Made by a program: the position numbers and the translations under genes. Shown piece after piece: positions 9,354-20,230 of a stretch of DNA of 64,000 nucleotides; position 1 is the stretch's first letter; every line of letters starts with the position of its first letter. The DNA is from Caldilineaceae bacterium (lineage in GTDB: Bacteria > Chloroflexota > Anaerolineae > Caldilineales > Caldilineaceae): NCBI GenBank assembly GCA_026645575.1, contig JAPKMW010000008.1:1-64000 (forward strand), in the 5' to 3' direction. A model generated the notes under the pieces. It did no database searches. It worked only from the letters and a program-made list of their open reading frames with translations, and was not told the DNA's origin.

Positions 9354-11903
9354 ATGCTCAAAAATCCATCTGCTCTATTGACCAATCTCAATCCTCAACA
9401 GGCCCAGGCAGTGCAGACTGTAAACGGGCCGGTGTTGGTGCTGGCCGGCCCCGGTTCGGGGAAGACTGGCGTCCTTACGCGCCGGATCGCCTATCTCATC
9501 GAAGTAATGGGGATCGCGCCGTGGAACATTCTGGCCGTCACTTTTACTAACAAAGCCGCCCGCGAAATGCGCGAACGGGTAGAAAAGCTGCTCGAAGAAA
9601 AGTTTGGTCCGCCTGTTGTCGGCGAACCCCGTTCCCGCCTGGGCGGCTTGACCATTGGCACCTTTCACAGCATCTGCGCCCGCATCTTGCGTGTCGAAAC
9701 CGAGGCGATCAACTATGACCGCAACTGGGTGATCTATGACAGCGCGGATCAACTATCGCTCATCCGCAACATCATGCGTGAACTCAACCTGGACGAGAAG
9801 CGCTACAGCCCCAACGCCATCCAATCGCGCATTAGCAGCCAGAAGAACGAGATGATCACGCCGCAGGAGTATCGCGCCAACTCCTACTTTGAAGAGATCG
9901 CCGGTCGTGTCTACACCCGTTACCAAGAGGCGCTGCTCACCAACAACGCCATGGACTTTGACGACCTGTTGCTGAAAAGTGTACTGCTCTTCCGCCAACG
10001 GCCCGATCTGCTCGACAAGTACCAGAAAAAGTGGCCCTATCTGATGGTGGATGAGTTTCAGGATACCAACAAAGTGCAGTATGAGTTGGTTCACCAAATA
10101 GCAAATGCACCAGGGGGACAGCGTAATTTATTTGTCGTAGGCGACGATGACCAGTCAATTTACCGATGGCGCGGCGCAGATTATCAGAATGTACTTCGCT
10201 TCAAACAAAACTATCCCGACGCCGTCGTCATCTTGTTGGAACAAAACTACCGCAGCACCCAGACGATTCTCGATGTCGCTAACTCAGTGATTAGTAACAA
10301 CCGTAACCGGACAACCAAGCAGTTACACACCGAGAATGGCCTGGGCGAAAATGGCGTTGTCGTTTACGAAGCCTACAACGAAATTGAAGAGGCGGCCTAC
10401 GTCTGCGACGAGATCGAGCGTCTGATGGGCAAAGACGCCAGGTTGGGGCTGGGCGATTTTGCCGTCATGTATCGCACCAATGCCCAAAGTCGCGCCCTGG
10501 AAGAGGTCTTTGTCCGCCGCCAGATCAAGCACAAGTTGGTCGGCGCCACCCGTTTCTATGAACGCAAAGAGATCAAAGACGCCCTCTCCTACCTGCGCCT
10601 AGTGCATAACCCCACCGACACCATTGCCATGGATCGCATTATCAACGAGCCATCGCGGGGCATTGGCACCAAAACCTATGCCGCGCTCAAAGAGTGGGCG
10701 GCGGCCATGAAGGTAAGTGAATACACAGCGCTGCTCATTTTGCGCCACGGCCCTGATCTGGTGAGTCAGGCTATCGGTCAACAGTTGCCGGCAGCAGCCT
10801 ATAAAACCCCGGACCTCGGTTCACGCGCCAAGAACGCCCTGACCGACTTCACCCGGCTGCTGGAAAGCTGGATCACCCTGCGCGACGCCAACCGCTATGA
10901 ACATGTGGCCGATCTGCTTGATCTCATCATGCGCGATGCGGGCTATGTCGATGCCCTGCGCGATGGCAGCGATGAAGGCGAGGATCGTTTTGCCAACTTG
11001 CAGGAGTTATATGGTGTGGCGGCCCAGTATATGCCCGGTATGCCGGCGCTGGAAGAAGGCCAGACACCCATCAGCCTTTTCTTACAAGAGGTGAGCCTGG
11101 TCAGTGATCAAGATCAGGTGGAGGAAGGGGGCGGCGCCGTCACCCTCCTGACCCTGCACACCGCCAAGGGGCTGGAATTTCCCATTGTCTTTATGGTTGG
11201 GTTGGAAGAGGGTATCCTCCCCCACAGTCGGAGTATGGAGAGCAACGACCCGGAAGACATGGCCGAAGAGCGTCGCCTCTGCTATGTCGGCATTACGCGC
11301 GCCAAACGGCGGCTCTATCTTGTCCATGCCTACCGGCGCACGGTTTGGGGCAGCAGCGAGACGCAAGCGCCCAGCCGTTTTCTGGAAGAGATCCCGGCGG
11401 ATCTGCTGGCCGGCATGGTCAACCGCCAGGAGCGTCGTCGCGCCTCCTATGAACGCACCACCACCTGGGGCGACAGCGATGATGACGACGACTTTGACAA
11501 CCGGCGCAACCGCCAAAGCAGCCGCCCAAGTGGGCAACGCAATGCCTACAACTGGTCGAGCCAGAGTGGTAGCGGTGGCCGTAGCGGCGCTGATCGCCAA
11601 AGTGACGCGAGTAAACCAGGTGCTAAACAAAATTACTGGTCACCCAGTGAAAATCAACGCGAAAATCAACGTGAAAATCAACCCATTACCCGCCCATCCG
11701 CCCGACCGGAAGGCCAGAAAGCTGGCAGCACCGACCGCAAGCCGCAATTTAACCGCCGGGACAGTGTCCAACATGCCAAGTTTGGCGTTGGCACGGTGAT
11801 CGAGAGTCAGTTGACGCGCGATGACGAAGAAGTGACCGTCGCCTTTCCTGGCGTTGGCATCAAGAAGCTATCGGCCTCAATGGCCGGTCTGAAAAAGTTA
11901 TGA
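9354..11903 (+). CDS. pcrA: ATP-dependent DNA helicase, PcrA/UvrD family
   Basis: A superfamily 1A 3'-5' helicase acting in DNA repair and replication restart. Motif [12 protein letters not shown] and [14 protein letters not shown] (about residue 31). Motif II: DEFQDTN (about 235). Motif [17 protein letters not shown]. Motif IV: EQNYRST. Motif [15 protein letters not shown] (about 600). Motif [16 protein letters not shown] disordered linker (about 700-800) holds a 12-bp DNA repeat giving [10 protein letters not shown]. The last 50 residues ([14 protein letters not shown] to FPGVGIKKL) match the Tudor-like RNA-polymerase-binding tail of PcrA. The start at 9354 (MLKNPSALL) is preferred over the in-frame ATG at 9312, which lies in a palindrome. 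The stop overlaps the next start by four bases (ATGA), implying coupled translation. Confidence 0.95.
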   Translation: MLKNPSALLTNLNPQQAQAVQTVNGPVLVLAGPGSGKTGVLTRRIAYLIEVMGIAPWNILAVTFTNKAAREMRERVEKLLEEKFGPPVVGEPRSRLGGLTIGTFHSICARILRVETEAINYDRNWVIYDSADQLSLIRNIMRELNLDEKRYSPNAIQSRISSQKNEMITPQEYRANSYFEEIAGRVYTRYQEALLTNNAMDFDDLLLKSVLLFRQRPDLLDKYQKKWPYLMVDEFQDTNKVQYELVHQIANAPGGQRNLFVVGDDDQSIYRWRGADYQNVLRFKQNYPDAVVILLEQNYRSTQTILDVANSVISNNRNRTTKQLHTENGLGENGVVVYEAYNEIEEAAYVCDEIERLMGKDARLGLGDFAVMYRTNAQSRALEEVFVRRQIKHKLVGATRFYERKEIKDALSYLRLVHNPTDTIAMDRIINEPSRGIGTKTYAALKEWAAAMKVSEYTALLILRHGPDLVSQAIGQQLPAAAYKTPDLGSRAKNALTDFTRLLESWITLRDANRYEHVADLLDLIMRDAGYVDALRDGSDEGEDRFANLQELYGVAAQYMPGMPALEEGQTPISLFLQEVSLVSDQDQVEEGGGAVTLLTLHTAKGLEFPIVFMVGLEEGILPHSRSMESNDPEDMAEERRLCYVGITRAKRRLYLVHAYRRTVWGSSETQAPSRFLEEIPADLLAGMVNRQERRRASYERTTTWGDSDDDDDFDNRRNRQSSRPSGQRNAYNWSSQSGSGGRSGADRQSDASKPGAKQNYWSPSENQRENQRENQPITRPSARPEGQKAGSTDRKPQFNRRDSVQHAKFGVGTVIESQLTRDDEEVTVAFPGVGIKKLSASMAGLKKL

Positions 11904-13282
11904 GTTCGCTACGCGCTCGTATGGCCGCCACCGGCATCGGCTTTGCCGGCATTGAGGGCGCTTGGTGGTTGCCGGCGGTTGAACCTTTTCGCTTGCCGCC
12001 CGCTTGTGCTGACCAGTTGCAGGCGATTGGCCCGGCGCTTTTGGGCTTTCTTGATCTTGTCGCCGCTCTGTATGGCACAGCGGAAGGCGCGGCTGTCGGT
12101 CTCAACCACCTGCTTGATTACAAAGTCCCGGTCCACATTCCCCGCATCATGAGTGGTGGTCGGGTCGAGAGTTTGCGACCTGATTTTCAGTTGGTGGTTG
12201 AGCAAGACGCCACTGGCACGCAGCACTACCGCCTGGTTGTCACCGAGTTGGAGATCTGCCCGTCGGCGCATGGCTTTGCCCATGCCATGCAAGTTGGCTA
12301 TGGCCTCCAGCCTGACCTTGTGCGCGCCTTTGCCGATTACCTGAACGGTCGCACCCTGCTCTTTGTCGGCACACACCAGTGGAGTGAGTTTCTGCTGGAA
12401 CAGTTGGCCTTTTGTCGGGCGCTGGCGGCGGTGGGGGCGCAAGGACGGGTTCTCTATGATCGCCCTGTCCAGCAACTGGCGGCCGAGATTGCTGCTGGTC
12501 AACGCTGGCAACCGCCCATCTTTGGTGTGAAGCAGAAAACCCCGGGTTGGCAGGAAAGCCTAACTGACCGCCCCGCTTGGCGTGATCTGGCGCCCTTTGT
12601 CTACTCCCCGGATGACCCCTGGCCGGATAGTGTCGGTGATGCCGTTGTTTTTCGCTTTGGCTATTTCGACTGCTTTGCGCCCGACCATCTGGCCTACTTT
12701 TCCCGCTGGCAAGCGCAAGGCGCCACCTTGCTCAATCCTGCTCACTTTATGCTTGACAGCAAAGTTGTAATGGCGGCGCTGCAACTTCCTCTGGTGCGCC
12801 AACGTATTGCAAGAGAGAACGTCACAGCCTTGACGGTGCTGGATCGCTGTATTCCCGAAACAATCTTACTAACACCTGAAACTGCCCCTGCCATTTTGGC
12901 CGACAAGGACACCTGGGTGGTAAAATTTGCAGGATACGACAGTGGACAAGGGGCGTGGGGTGGGCGTAGCTTACAGATCGGTGCACAACACACAACGACA
13001 AGCTGGCAGACAGCGCTTGCTGCGTATGAGCAACTGCCCTGGCCGGTCGTGGCGCAACGGTTGATGCCCTCCGTGCAGGTTGATATTGCCTACCTGGACG
13101 GTCAGGAGCAATCGCAATGGCTGCACAACGGGCATACACGGTTACGGGTTTTCTTTTTGCGCCACGCTGGCCGAACAACCGCTGCTGGCGCTCATCTGAC
13201 GGTGAGCAGCGGTACACAACAAGTTTCAGAAGCGACTGATGCTATACAAACACCGGTGTTCTTTGCCGCAGCAGATGATTGA
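11900..13282 (+). CDS. Uncharacterised ATP-grasp-like protein
   Basis: The product has 460 residues, is cytoplasmic (no signal or membrane segment), and starts inside the pcrA stop codon (ATGA). I do not recognise a named family. The C-terminal half resembles ATP-grasp ligases: a lysine-containing strand [22 protein letters not shown] (about 345-365) could bind ATP, followed by [16 protein letters not shown]. The N-terminal half has [19 protein letters not shown] and the acidic motif [19 protein letters not shown]. That combination resembles circularly arranged glutathionylspermidine-synthase-like ligases, but no substrate can be named. Coupling to the helicase gene may be only transcriptional. 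Confidence 0.55.
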   Translation: MSSLRARMAATGIGFAGIEGAWWLPAVEPFRLPPACADQLQAIGPALLGFLDLVAALYGTAEGAAVGLNHLLDYKVPVHIPRIMSGGRVESLRPDFQLVVEQDATGTQHYRLVVTELEICPSAHGFAHAMQVGYGLQPDLVRAFADYLNGRTLLFVGTHQWSEFLLEQLAFCRALAAVGAQGRVLYDRPVQQLAAEIAAGQRWQPPIFGVKQKTPGWQESLTDRPAWRDLAPFVYSPDDPWPDSVGDAVVFRFGYFDCFAPDHLAYFSRWQAQGATLLNPAHFMLDSKVVMAALQLPLVRQRIARENVTALTVLDRCIPETILLTPETAPAILADKDTWVVKFAGYDSGQGAWGGRSLQIGAQHTTTSWQTALAAYEQLPWPVVAQRLMPSVQVDIAYLDGQEQSQWLHNGHTRLRVFFLRHAGRTTAAGAHLTVSSGTQQVSEATDAIQTPVFFAAADD

Positions 13283-13302
13283 AACCATAGAAGGGGCTTA
13301 CC

Positions 13303-14691
13303 TTGACTGAGAAGCGACAACTTGAATCAACAACAGCGGCTGGCGCGCGTCCGTCGCTCAGCCATGACTCGCCTCCTTGGAGCTTGTCGATCAAAGTTAT
13401 TGTTGCTGTCACTACACTCCTGTTGATCGTCCTCGTCATTTGGCGTTTCCAATCCCTGATCCCTACGTTGGTCCTGGCCGCTATCGTCGCCTACCTGCTG
13501 AATCCCTTAGTGAATTTGGCAACGGCGCGTCTCAACGTTACGCGCGGGACGGCGGTCGGGATTGTCTATGTCCTCTTGCTGTTGATTGCCGTTGGTGGTG
13601 GCGTGGGGCTTGGCTTTCTTGCCGTTGAGCAAGCATCGAGCTTGACCACCGAATTCTTGCCCGATTCCTTCACCGATGCCGCAACCCTGGTGCAAGAACA
13701 GATCCACTTGTTTTCTGAGCGCACCTTCGCCATTGGTCCCTACACCTTTAGCCCGGCAACGTTACCAAGTTGGATCAACCTGCAAGAACTGGCACAACAG
13801 GCGGTTAATCTGATCCGTCCCATCTTTAGCCAGAGCGGTTCGTGGGTGGCGCAAGTGGCGCAGGCCACGATCAGCACGCTGGGGGTGATCTTTTTGGTGA
13901 TCGTGGTTTCGATTTACCTGGTTAAAGATGCGCCTAAATTGTGGGAAGGAATTAGCAACCTGGCCCATCAACCCGGCTATCGGCAAGACGCGGAACGCCT
14001 ACTCGCCGACTTTGCCCGCATCTGGGATGCCTATTTGCGCGGACAGGTGATTCTCGCCCTGGTGATCGGCTTTATTGTCAGCGTGACGCTCTCGATGCTG
14101 GGCGTCCGCTATGCGCTGGGGTTGGGCGTCTTGTCCGGCATCCTCGAATTTTTGCCAATCGTTGGGCCGTTGATCGGCTCCGGCGCGGCCATCCTGGTTG
14201 CCCTCTTTCAAGGTGATACCATGTGGGGGCTGCCGTCATACCAATACGCCATCTTGATCGCCGTGGTTATGGGGTTGATTCAGGGCTTGGAAAACAATCT
14301 CCTCGTGCCGCGCATTGTCGGGGATGCGCTGGATCTACATCCGTTATTGGTGATGATCAGCGTCATCATGGGCGCGTCGCTGGCCGGTGTATTGGGCGCT
14401 GTCCTAGCCGCGCCGGTGGTCGCCACGATTAAATTGTTGGGCGCCTATGCCTGGCGCAAGATGCTCGATCTACCCCCCTTCCCTGAACCGGCCCCGGATC
14501 TAGCCGGTGTGTCCCCCGGTAGCTTCTGGACACGTTGGCTAGGAATGCGCAGCCGTCTGGCGAAAACTGCCGGTGCAGATGCCGACAAGACGCCCAAAAC
14601 CATTGTCAAAGCGCCCCCAACCGAGCGCACCAATTTGTCCGTAACCGATCCCCGTGAACGACAGCAAAAACGACCCAAAGCCAAACGCTAA
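13303..14691 (+). CDS. AI-2E family transporter (PerM/YtvI-like permease)
   Basis: A 462-residue polytopic membrane protein of the AI-2 exporter-like family (PF01594 type). A basic N-terminal tail is followed by about eight hydrophobic segments, including VIVAVTTLLLIVLVIW, GTAVGIVYVLLLLIAV, FLVIVVSIYLVKDAPKLW and GFIVSVTLSMLGVRYALGLG. The family signature near the end is LEFLPIVGPLIGSGAA and PRIVGDALDLHPLLVMISVIMG. Members move small molecules or ions; some are Na+/H+ antiporters, so the substrate is left open. The C-terminal 70 residues are a charged cytoplasmic tail not needed by the family. TTG start with AAGGGG eight bases upstream. Confidence 0.88.
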   Translation: MTEKRQLESTTAAGARPSLSHDSPPWSLSIKVIVAVTTLLLIVLVIWRFQSLIPTLVLAAIVAYLLNPLVNLATARLNVTRGTAVGIVYVLLLLIAVGGGVGLGFLAVEQASSLTTEFLPDSFTDAATLVQEQIHLFSERTFAIGPYTFSPATLPSWINLQELAQQAVNLIRPIFSQSGSWVAQVAQATISTLGVIFLVIVVSIYLVKDAPKLWEGISNLAHQPGYRQDAERLLADFARIWDAYLRGQVILALVIGFIVSVTLSMLGVRYALGLGVLSGILEFLPIVGPLIGSGAAILVALFQGDTMWGLPSYQYAILIAVVMGLIQGLENNLLVPRIVGDALDLHPLLVMISVIMGASLAGVLGAVLAAPVVATIKLLGAYAWRKMLDLPPFPEPAPDLAGVSPGSFWTRWLGMRSRLAKTAGADADKTPKTIVKAPPTERTNLSVTDPRERQQKRPKAKR

Positions 14692-14698
14692 CCTCACC

Positions 14699-14775
14699 CC
14701 GTCCCGTAGGGACGCATGAGTTTAGGACCGAAGATGATAAACCTCCGCTCTAAACTCAACCGTCCCTACGGGACG
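14699..14775. repeat. Dispersed palindromic element, copy 1 (GTCCCGTAGGGACG type)
   Basis: The left arm CGTCCCGTAGGGACG and GAGTTTAG pair with CTAAACTCA and CGTCCCTACGGGACG on the right. A closely related copy lies at 21939-22012. It begins eight bases after the AI-2E stop codon and could act as a bidirectional terminator. Confidence 0.8.
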
Positions 14776-14833
14776 AAAGCGTTTCTTTTACAAACCATAT
14801 TCGCCCGAAAGATAGCGATAGGACTTTACTTAT

Positions 14834-15832
14834 ATGGCAACGCATGAACTTTATCCATTGACCTTTGATCCAGTGTTCAAAGATTATGTCTGGGGTGGGC
14901 GCCGGCTGGCAGAGAAGCTAGGTCGTGTCCTGCCGGAAGGCATTGTGGCGGAAAGTTGGGACGTGGCGGCGCACCCCAATGGCTCCAGTGTCGTGAATGC
15001 CGGGCCGCTCCAAGGCAAAACCCTGGCCGAGGTGATGGATCTTTGGGGCGAAGCGCTGGTGGGTAGCAACAATGAAGGGGCGTTGGAATTGGGCAAATTC
15101 CCGCTGCTGATCAAGCTGCTCGACGCCAATCGGTGGCTGTCGGTGCAGGTGCATCCCGATGATGACTATGGTCTGGCCCACGAAAACGAGTTTGGCAAAA
15201 CCGAAATGTGGATCGTGCTGGAAGCAGAACCGGGCGCTGAGATCATCTATGGGTTCAAACCCGGCGTCACCCGTGAAGCCTACGCCCAGGCGATTGACAA
15301 GGGCACGGCGGCTGATCCGCTCCATCGCGTGCCCGTGCAAAAAGGGGATGTGGTTTTTGTGCCGGCAGGCGCCATTCACGCCCTCGGCCCTGGCATTATC
15401 GTCGCCGAGATCCAGCAGAACAGTGACACCACCTACCGCATCTACGATTGGGGCCGCCCCCGCCCGATTCACAAGGAGCAGGCGCTAGCAGTACTCGATT
15501 TTGGCATGGTGGCGCCGGGCCTAGTCCAGCCGCGCACCTTGATCAAAGAGGACAACCTGCTGGTCGAGCAACTGGCCGCCTGTCCCTACTTTGAAACCGA
15601 ACGCATCCACCTACCGCCGGACAACGCCTTCTTCGGCCTCTGCGACGGCGCGACTTTTGAACTGTGGGCGGTGTTGGAAGGTCGGGCTACCATCGAATGG
15701 TCCGGTGAACCGGTGACGTTAACTGGCGTGAACTGGGCGTTACTGCCGGCGGACCTGGGCGAATTTCAGGTGATCGCCGAGGAGCCGAGTACACTGTTGC
15801 GGGTAGTGGTGCCGGAGGTGGGGGAGGAGTGA
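14834..15832 (+). CDS. manA: Mannose-6-phosphate isomerase, type I
   Basis: A 332-residue zinc enzyme interconverting mannose-6-phosphate and fructose-6-phosphate. It is a cupin with metal ligands in SVQVHPDDDYGL (Gln and His, about residue 101-103), GKTEMWIVL (Glu, about 122) and PAGAIHALG (His, about 183). The catalytic-side motif is QQNSDTTYRIYDWGR. Length and motif order fit the short bacterial ManA/YvyI type. The N-terminus FDPVFKDYVWGGRRLAEKLGR is the canonical family start, supporting the ATG at 14834. It stands alone on the plus strand, with the palindromic element upstream separating it from the permease. Confidence 0.94.
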   Translation: MATHELYPLTFDPVFKDYVWGGRRLAEKLGRVLPEGIVAESWDVAAHPNGSSVVNAGPLQGKTLAEVMDLWGEALVGSNNEGALELGKFPLLIKLLDANRWLSVQVHPDDDYGLAHENEFGKTEMWIVLEAEPGAEIIYGFKPGVTREAYAQAIDKGTAADPLHRVPVQKGDVVFVPAGAIHALGPGIIVAEIQQNSDTTYRIYDWGRPRPIHKEQALAVLDFGMVAPGLVQPRTLIKEDNLLVEQLAACPYFETERIHLPPDNAFFGLCDGATFELWAVLEGRATIEWSGEPVTLTGVNWALLPADLGEFQVIAEEPSTLLRVVVPEVGEE

Positions 15833-15934
15833 ACAAACTGAGGCGAATGCCAAGTTGTGTTATTAGAGAGCGTAACAACTAGGAAAAAGGCCAGATCGTC
15901 CTTGGTTGGAACAACAAGGAAGTACTAAAATGAA

Positions 15935-16486
15935 CTATGCCATATAATCGGAAAAGTAACTCTTTACATCCAAGTGTTTCTTTTCCGATAAATCTAGGCA
16001 TTCATATAGGATTGTAAGAGCGCTCTCTAACAAGAGAGCGTTCCTTGAAGGATCTCTAATTTCTCCATAGGAGAATTTCCCACCGTGGAATAAGTTGTTG
16101 CGCACTGTTTTTATTAATCTGATCATCCAAATAAGTGTTGGCTCATTATCCTGCTTAACGTTATCTTGCCAAGATAACACCTTGCCAGCCAGAACTTGCT
16201 TTTTAGGAGGATAGGTATCCAGGTATGCTACAGCGTCCTGCAAATCGTTGCTTTTGTTTGGATTAAAATCTTCCTTTAAACTAGAGGCAAATTTCATCCA
16301 GTCGGGTGATACACCATCGGCACTTCCATTAGTGAATCCTGCACGTTTTAGAGCATATTCGAAGCGTGCAAAAATTATGAAAAAGTCCCCAACTAAGGTT
16401 TTATCTACATGTAATTGTGTAAAGAAATCATCATAATTAGGCGCAGCTTTTGTCAAAACCTGTTCTCCATCTCTCTCAATTATCAA
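15935..16486 (-). CDS. HEPN-like protein of unknown target
   Basis: A 183-residue soluble alpha-helical protein. Near residue 130 it has RNNLFHGGK, matching the R-x4-6-H motif of HEPN ribonuclease or nucleotide-binding domains. This is followed by a helix-rich C-terminus (LLLESALTILYECLDLSE). The base composition is clearly more AT-rich than its neighbours, which suggests horizontal acquisition. No partner antitoxin or nucleotidyltransferase is adjacent; the upstream gene is DUF4058. HEPN proteins occur in toxin-antitoxin and phage-defence systems, but this assignment rests on one motif. Confidence 0.5.
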   Translation of the reverse strand: MIIERDGEQVLTKAAPNYDDFFTQLHVDKTLVGDFFIIFARFEYALKRAGFTNGSADGVSPDWMKFASSLKEDFNPNKSNDLQDAVAYLDTYPPKKQVLAGKVLSWQDNVKQDNEPTLIWMIRLIKTVRNNLFHGGKFSYGEIRDPSRNALLLESALTILYECLDLSEKKHLDVKSYFSDYMA

Positions 16487-16556
16487 ATGAATTGCATTTT
16501 ATCAATTCCAGTTAAATTTCCTGAACGGTGGTGTTGCTCAATAACTGGCTCATTAA

Positions 16557-17378
16557 TTACCGCTCCATATCAGCCCAGTGTGTAATCAATTCTACTGCCC
16601 ACTCTGCATCGTCCGGTGATAGCGCGGGTTTGGGTGGCTGGTTGTAATCAATTTGTAGATCGTAGCGCGCACGGGCATAAGCGATGCGTAGGGCTTCCCC
16701 AAGATCGGCCATTACTGGTGGATCGGGATGTAACAGGGGGATCGGGATCAATGGAAAGGGATTGCGCACGCTTAGGGGCCAAACATCAACATCTGGTCGT
16801 TTACTTGCGTCACTAACCACAATAAGGTAATCGCAGGTCGGTAATTTCCCCGCTAACGGCATTCGCTTCCACCGCCTTAGTAAATCAATTTCGATAAAAT
16901 GGACCGAAGATTCGAGATATTTGGCACGTTTTTCGAGATACTTTTCTCGCTTTTCACCGGCGCGCTTATTGACAGGGGAGAGCAATTCAATCACAGCAAC
17001 CAAAACTTCCCGTTCGCGATGAATGATTTTCACGCGCGACAGACGCCGCTCGACCGGCATGGGGATGCGCAATTGCAAAGGCGCCACAACCACTGCTCCT
17101 GTGGCGGCAAGTTCTGTCACTGTGTTGGCTGGTTTACGAACGGCTACATCCGGCGATAGAACGGGTCTACTTTCCTTTCTGCCACCATTCGTGCCGCCGT
17201 TGCTGCCTGTATCAACAAAATCAATTACAATATCTGTTTCAAAATCAGCAATGTAGGTCGGTGCAAGTTTCGCAGTCAGTTGATCTGCTAGATTCGTAAT
17301 CAACCGTGTGTGGAGCGTGTGCCAAATCTCAGGCGACTCCAAATAGGGATCCATACCAGGAAAAGGTGAGGTAATCAT
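16557..17378 (-). CDS. DUF4058 family protein
   Basis: A 273-residue protein starting MITSPFPGMDPYLESPEIW, the characteristic start of the DUF4058 family common in Chloroflexota and cyanobacteria. It continues with HTRLITNLADQLTAKLAPTY and VAVIELLSPVNKRAGEKREKY. The ELLSPxNK segment resembles the acidic/lysine core of restriction-like nucleases (also seen in Uma2), but activity is unproven. The start at 17378 is chosen because GGAG lies just upstream and the family motif begins there; the longer frame to 17399 adds seven non-conserved residues. A DNA-modifying role is inference. Confidence 0.8.
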   Translation of the reverse strand: MITSPFPGMDPYLESPEIWHTLHTRLITNLADQLTAKLAPTYIADFETDIVIDFVDTGSNGGTNGGRKESRPVLSPDVAVRKPANTVTELAATGAVVVAPLQLRIPMPVERRLSRVKIIHREREVLVAVIELLSPVNKRAGEKREKYLEKRAKYLESSVHFIEIDLLRRWKRMPLAGKLPTCDYLIVVSDASKRPDVDVWPLSVRNPFPLIPIPLLHPDPPVMADLGEALRIAYARARYDLQIDYNQPPKPALSPDDAEWAVELITHWADMER

Positions 17379-17445
17379 GGCGTGCTCCTTTGCAAACAAA
17401 AGTTCTATCGCAAGTTTACCACAAGTATGCCCTCATTTCAACATA

Positions 17446-17484
17446 AAAAGACAGGCTCCGGGGTGAAACCGGAGCCTGTCTTTT
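17446..17484. terminator. Bidirectional intrinsic terminator after ilvD
   Basis: Arms AAAAGACAGGCTCCG (17446-17460) and the exact complement (17470-17484) surround a short loop, with A and T runs at either end. It follows the ilvD stop by 30 bases and insulates the DUF4058 gene. Confidence 0.85.
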
Positions 17485-17513
17485 ACTTCACGCAACACGA
17501 ATCACGCAGCACG

Positions 17514-19214
<1,701 letters not shown>

Positions 19215-19331
19215 TGGTTTCTCCTCTAGATTGAATGGTGAATTGGTGTATGGTATACTATCATCGATTCTGTCCACGATCAAGCTTGGGACGGATAGGA
19301 GAGTCATATATGCAAAGTATGTAAAGCGCGC

Positions 19332-19616
19332 TTGCCGTTAGCCCAATCGACAACATCGTATTTTCTCGGTCCACCCGATCTGGCTGTTGAAGTACGATCA
19401 CCCAATGATCCATTCGCCGCCGTAATCGATAAAGCTTATTTCTGGTTGCGCTATGGCGCCCGTCTGGTGTGGGTGGTTGACCCGCAGACCGAACACGTTT
19501 ATATCTATCGCCCGGATGGCAGCCAGGAACTTGTGCAATTTGGTGGTGTTTTAGACGGCGAAGATCTCCTGCCCGGCTTTCGTTATCCGGTCGCCCGCCT
19601 TTTTCTAGCAACTTGA
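19332..19616 (+). pseudogene. Uma2-family (DUF820) nuclease fragment
   Basis: The frame encodes only the C-terminal half of an Uma2-type restriction-fold protein: GPPDLAVEVRSPND (the P-D...E motif), KAYFWLRYGARLVWVVDP and VYIYRPDGSQELV. Full members have about 190 residues; here roughly the first 90 are missing, cut near the ilvD promoter region. It is convergent with mgtC and has only four bases between the stops. It is probably a decaying remnant; there is no ribosome site before its ATG. Confidence 0.7.
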
Positions 19617-19620
19617 GCTA

Positions 19621-20133
19621 TCACGGTCTCTTGTCGTCCGCTTTTTTATCCAGTGTTGCCTGCTGACTTGGCACACTGGGTGTCGTATTATCAGCTTCCG
19701 GCGGCTGTTGTTTTTCTGCCAGCAGATCATCAGTGACATAGAGAATCAGCGCGGTGGCGAGGCCGACAATCACCCCTAGCACCCAGAACCAGGTGCCAAT
19801 CGCCAACCCAATCGCACCGGTAATCCAGATAGCGGCAGCGGTTTTGATGCCTTGCACCGTGGTGCCGGTTTTAAAGATCACCGCACCGCCCAAAAAGCCG
19901 ATGCCTTGCAACAGCCCCTGGAGCGCGCGACTGACCGATGCTGGATCGTTGCGGGCCAGGTGCATGGCCAACATCATATAGCTGGCGCTGCCGATCGCAA
20001 CCAACATCATACCGGCAATGCCAATCGGCTTATGGCGCGCCCGCCGCTCAAAGCCGATAATGCCGCCGATGAGCGCCGCAATCCCAAGCCGCATGAGCAT
20101 CTGAACGCTGGTCAGGTCAACAATTTGTTCCAT
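19621..20133 (-). CDS. MgtC/SapB family membrane protein
   Basis: A 170-residue protein with four or five hydrophobic segments. It has the MgtC family core: RLGIAALIGGIIGFERRARHKP, GLLQGIGFLGGAVIFKTG and GIKTAAAIWITGAIGLAIG. It lacks the C-terminal ACT-like domain of virulence-type MgtC. The family modulates Mg2+ homeostasis or ATP synthase in other bacteria, but short homologues have no settled role. The C-terminal 30 residues are polar and Pro-rich. Located between cimA and ilvD on the same strand. Confidence 0.88.
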   Translation of the reverse strand: MEQIVDLTSVQMLMRLGIAALIGGIIGFERRARHKPIGIAGMMLVAIGSASYMMLAMHLARNDPASVSRALQGLLQGIGFLGGAVIFKTGTTVQGIKTAAAIWITGAIGLAIGTWFWVLGVIVGLATALILYVTDDLLAEKQQPPEADNTTPSVPSQQATLDKKADDKRP

Positions 20134-20176
20134 AATGATCCTCCCATCTAATCACTAGTTGGGAGTAGGGGTGGTA

Positions 20177-20221
20177 GATAGAGAGATTGAGTTACAATCT
20201 CTCTATCTCTCTATCTCTCAA
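20177..20221. repeat. Palindromic low-complexity element after cimA
   Basis: GATAGAGAGATTG (20177-20189) pairs with CAATCTCTCTATC (20195-20207), followed by extra CTCTAT units. It ends ten bases from the cimA stop codon. Confidence 0.75.
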
Positions 20222-20230
20222 TTTCCCACC

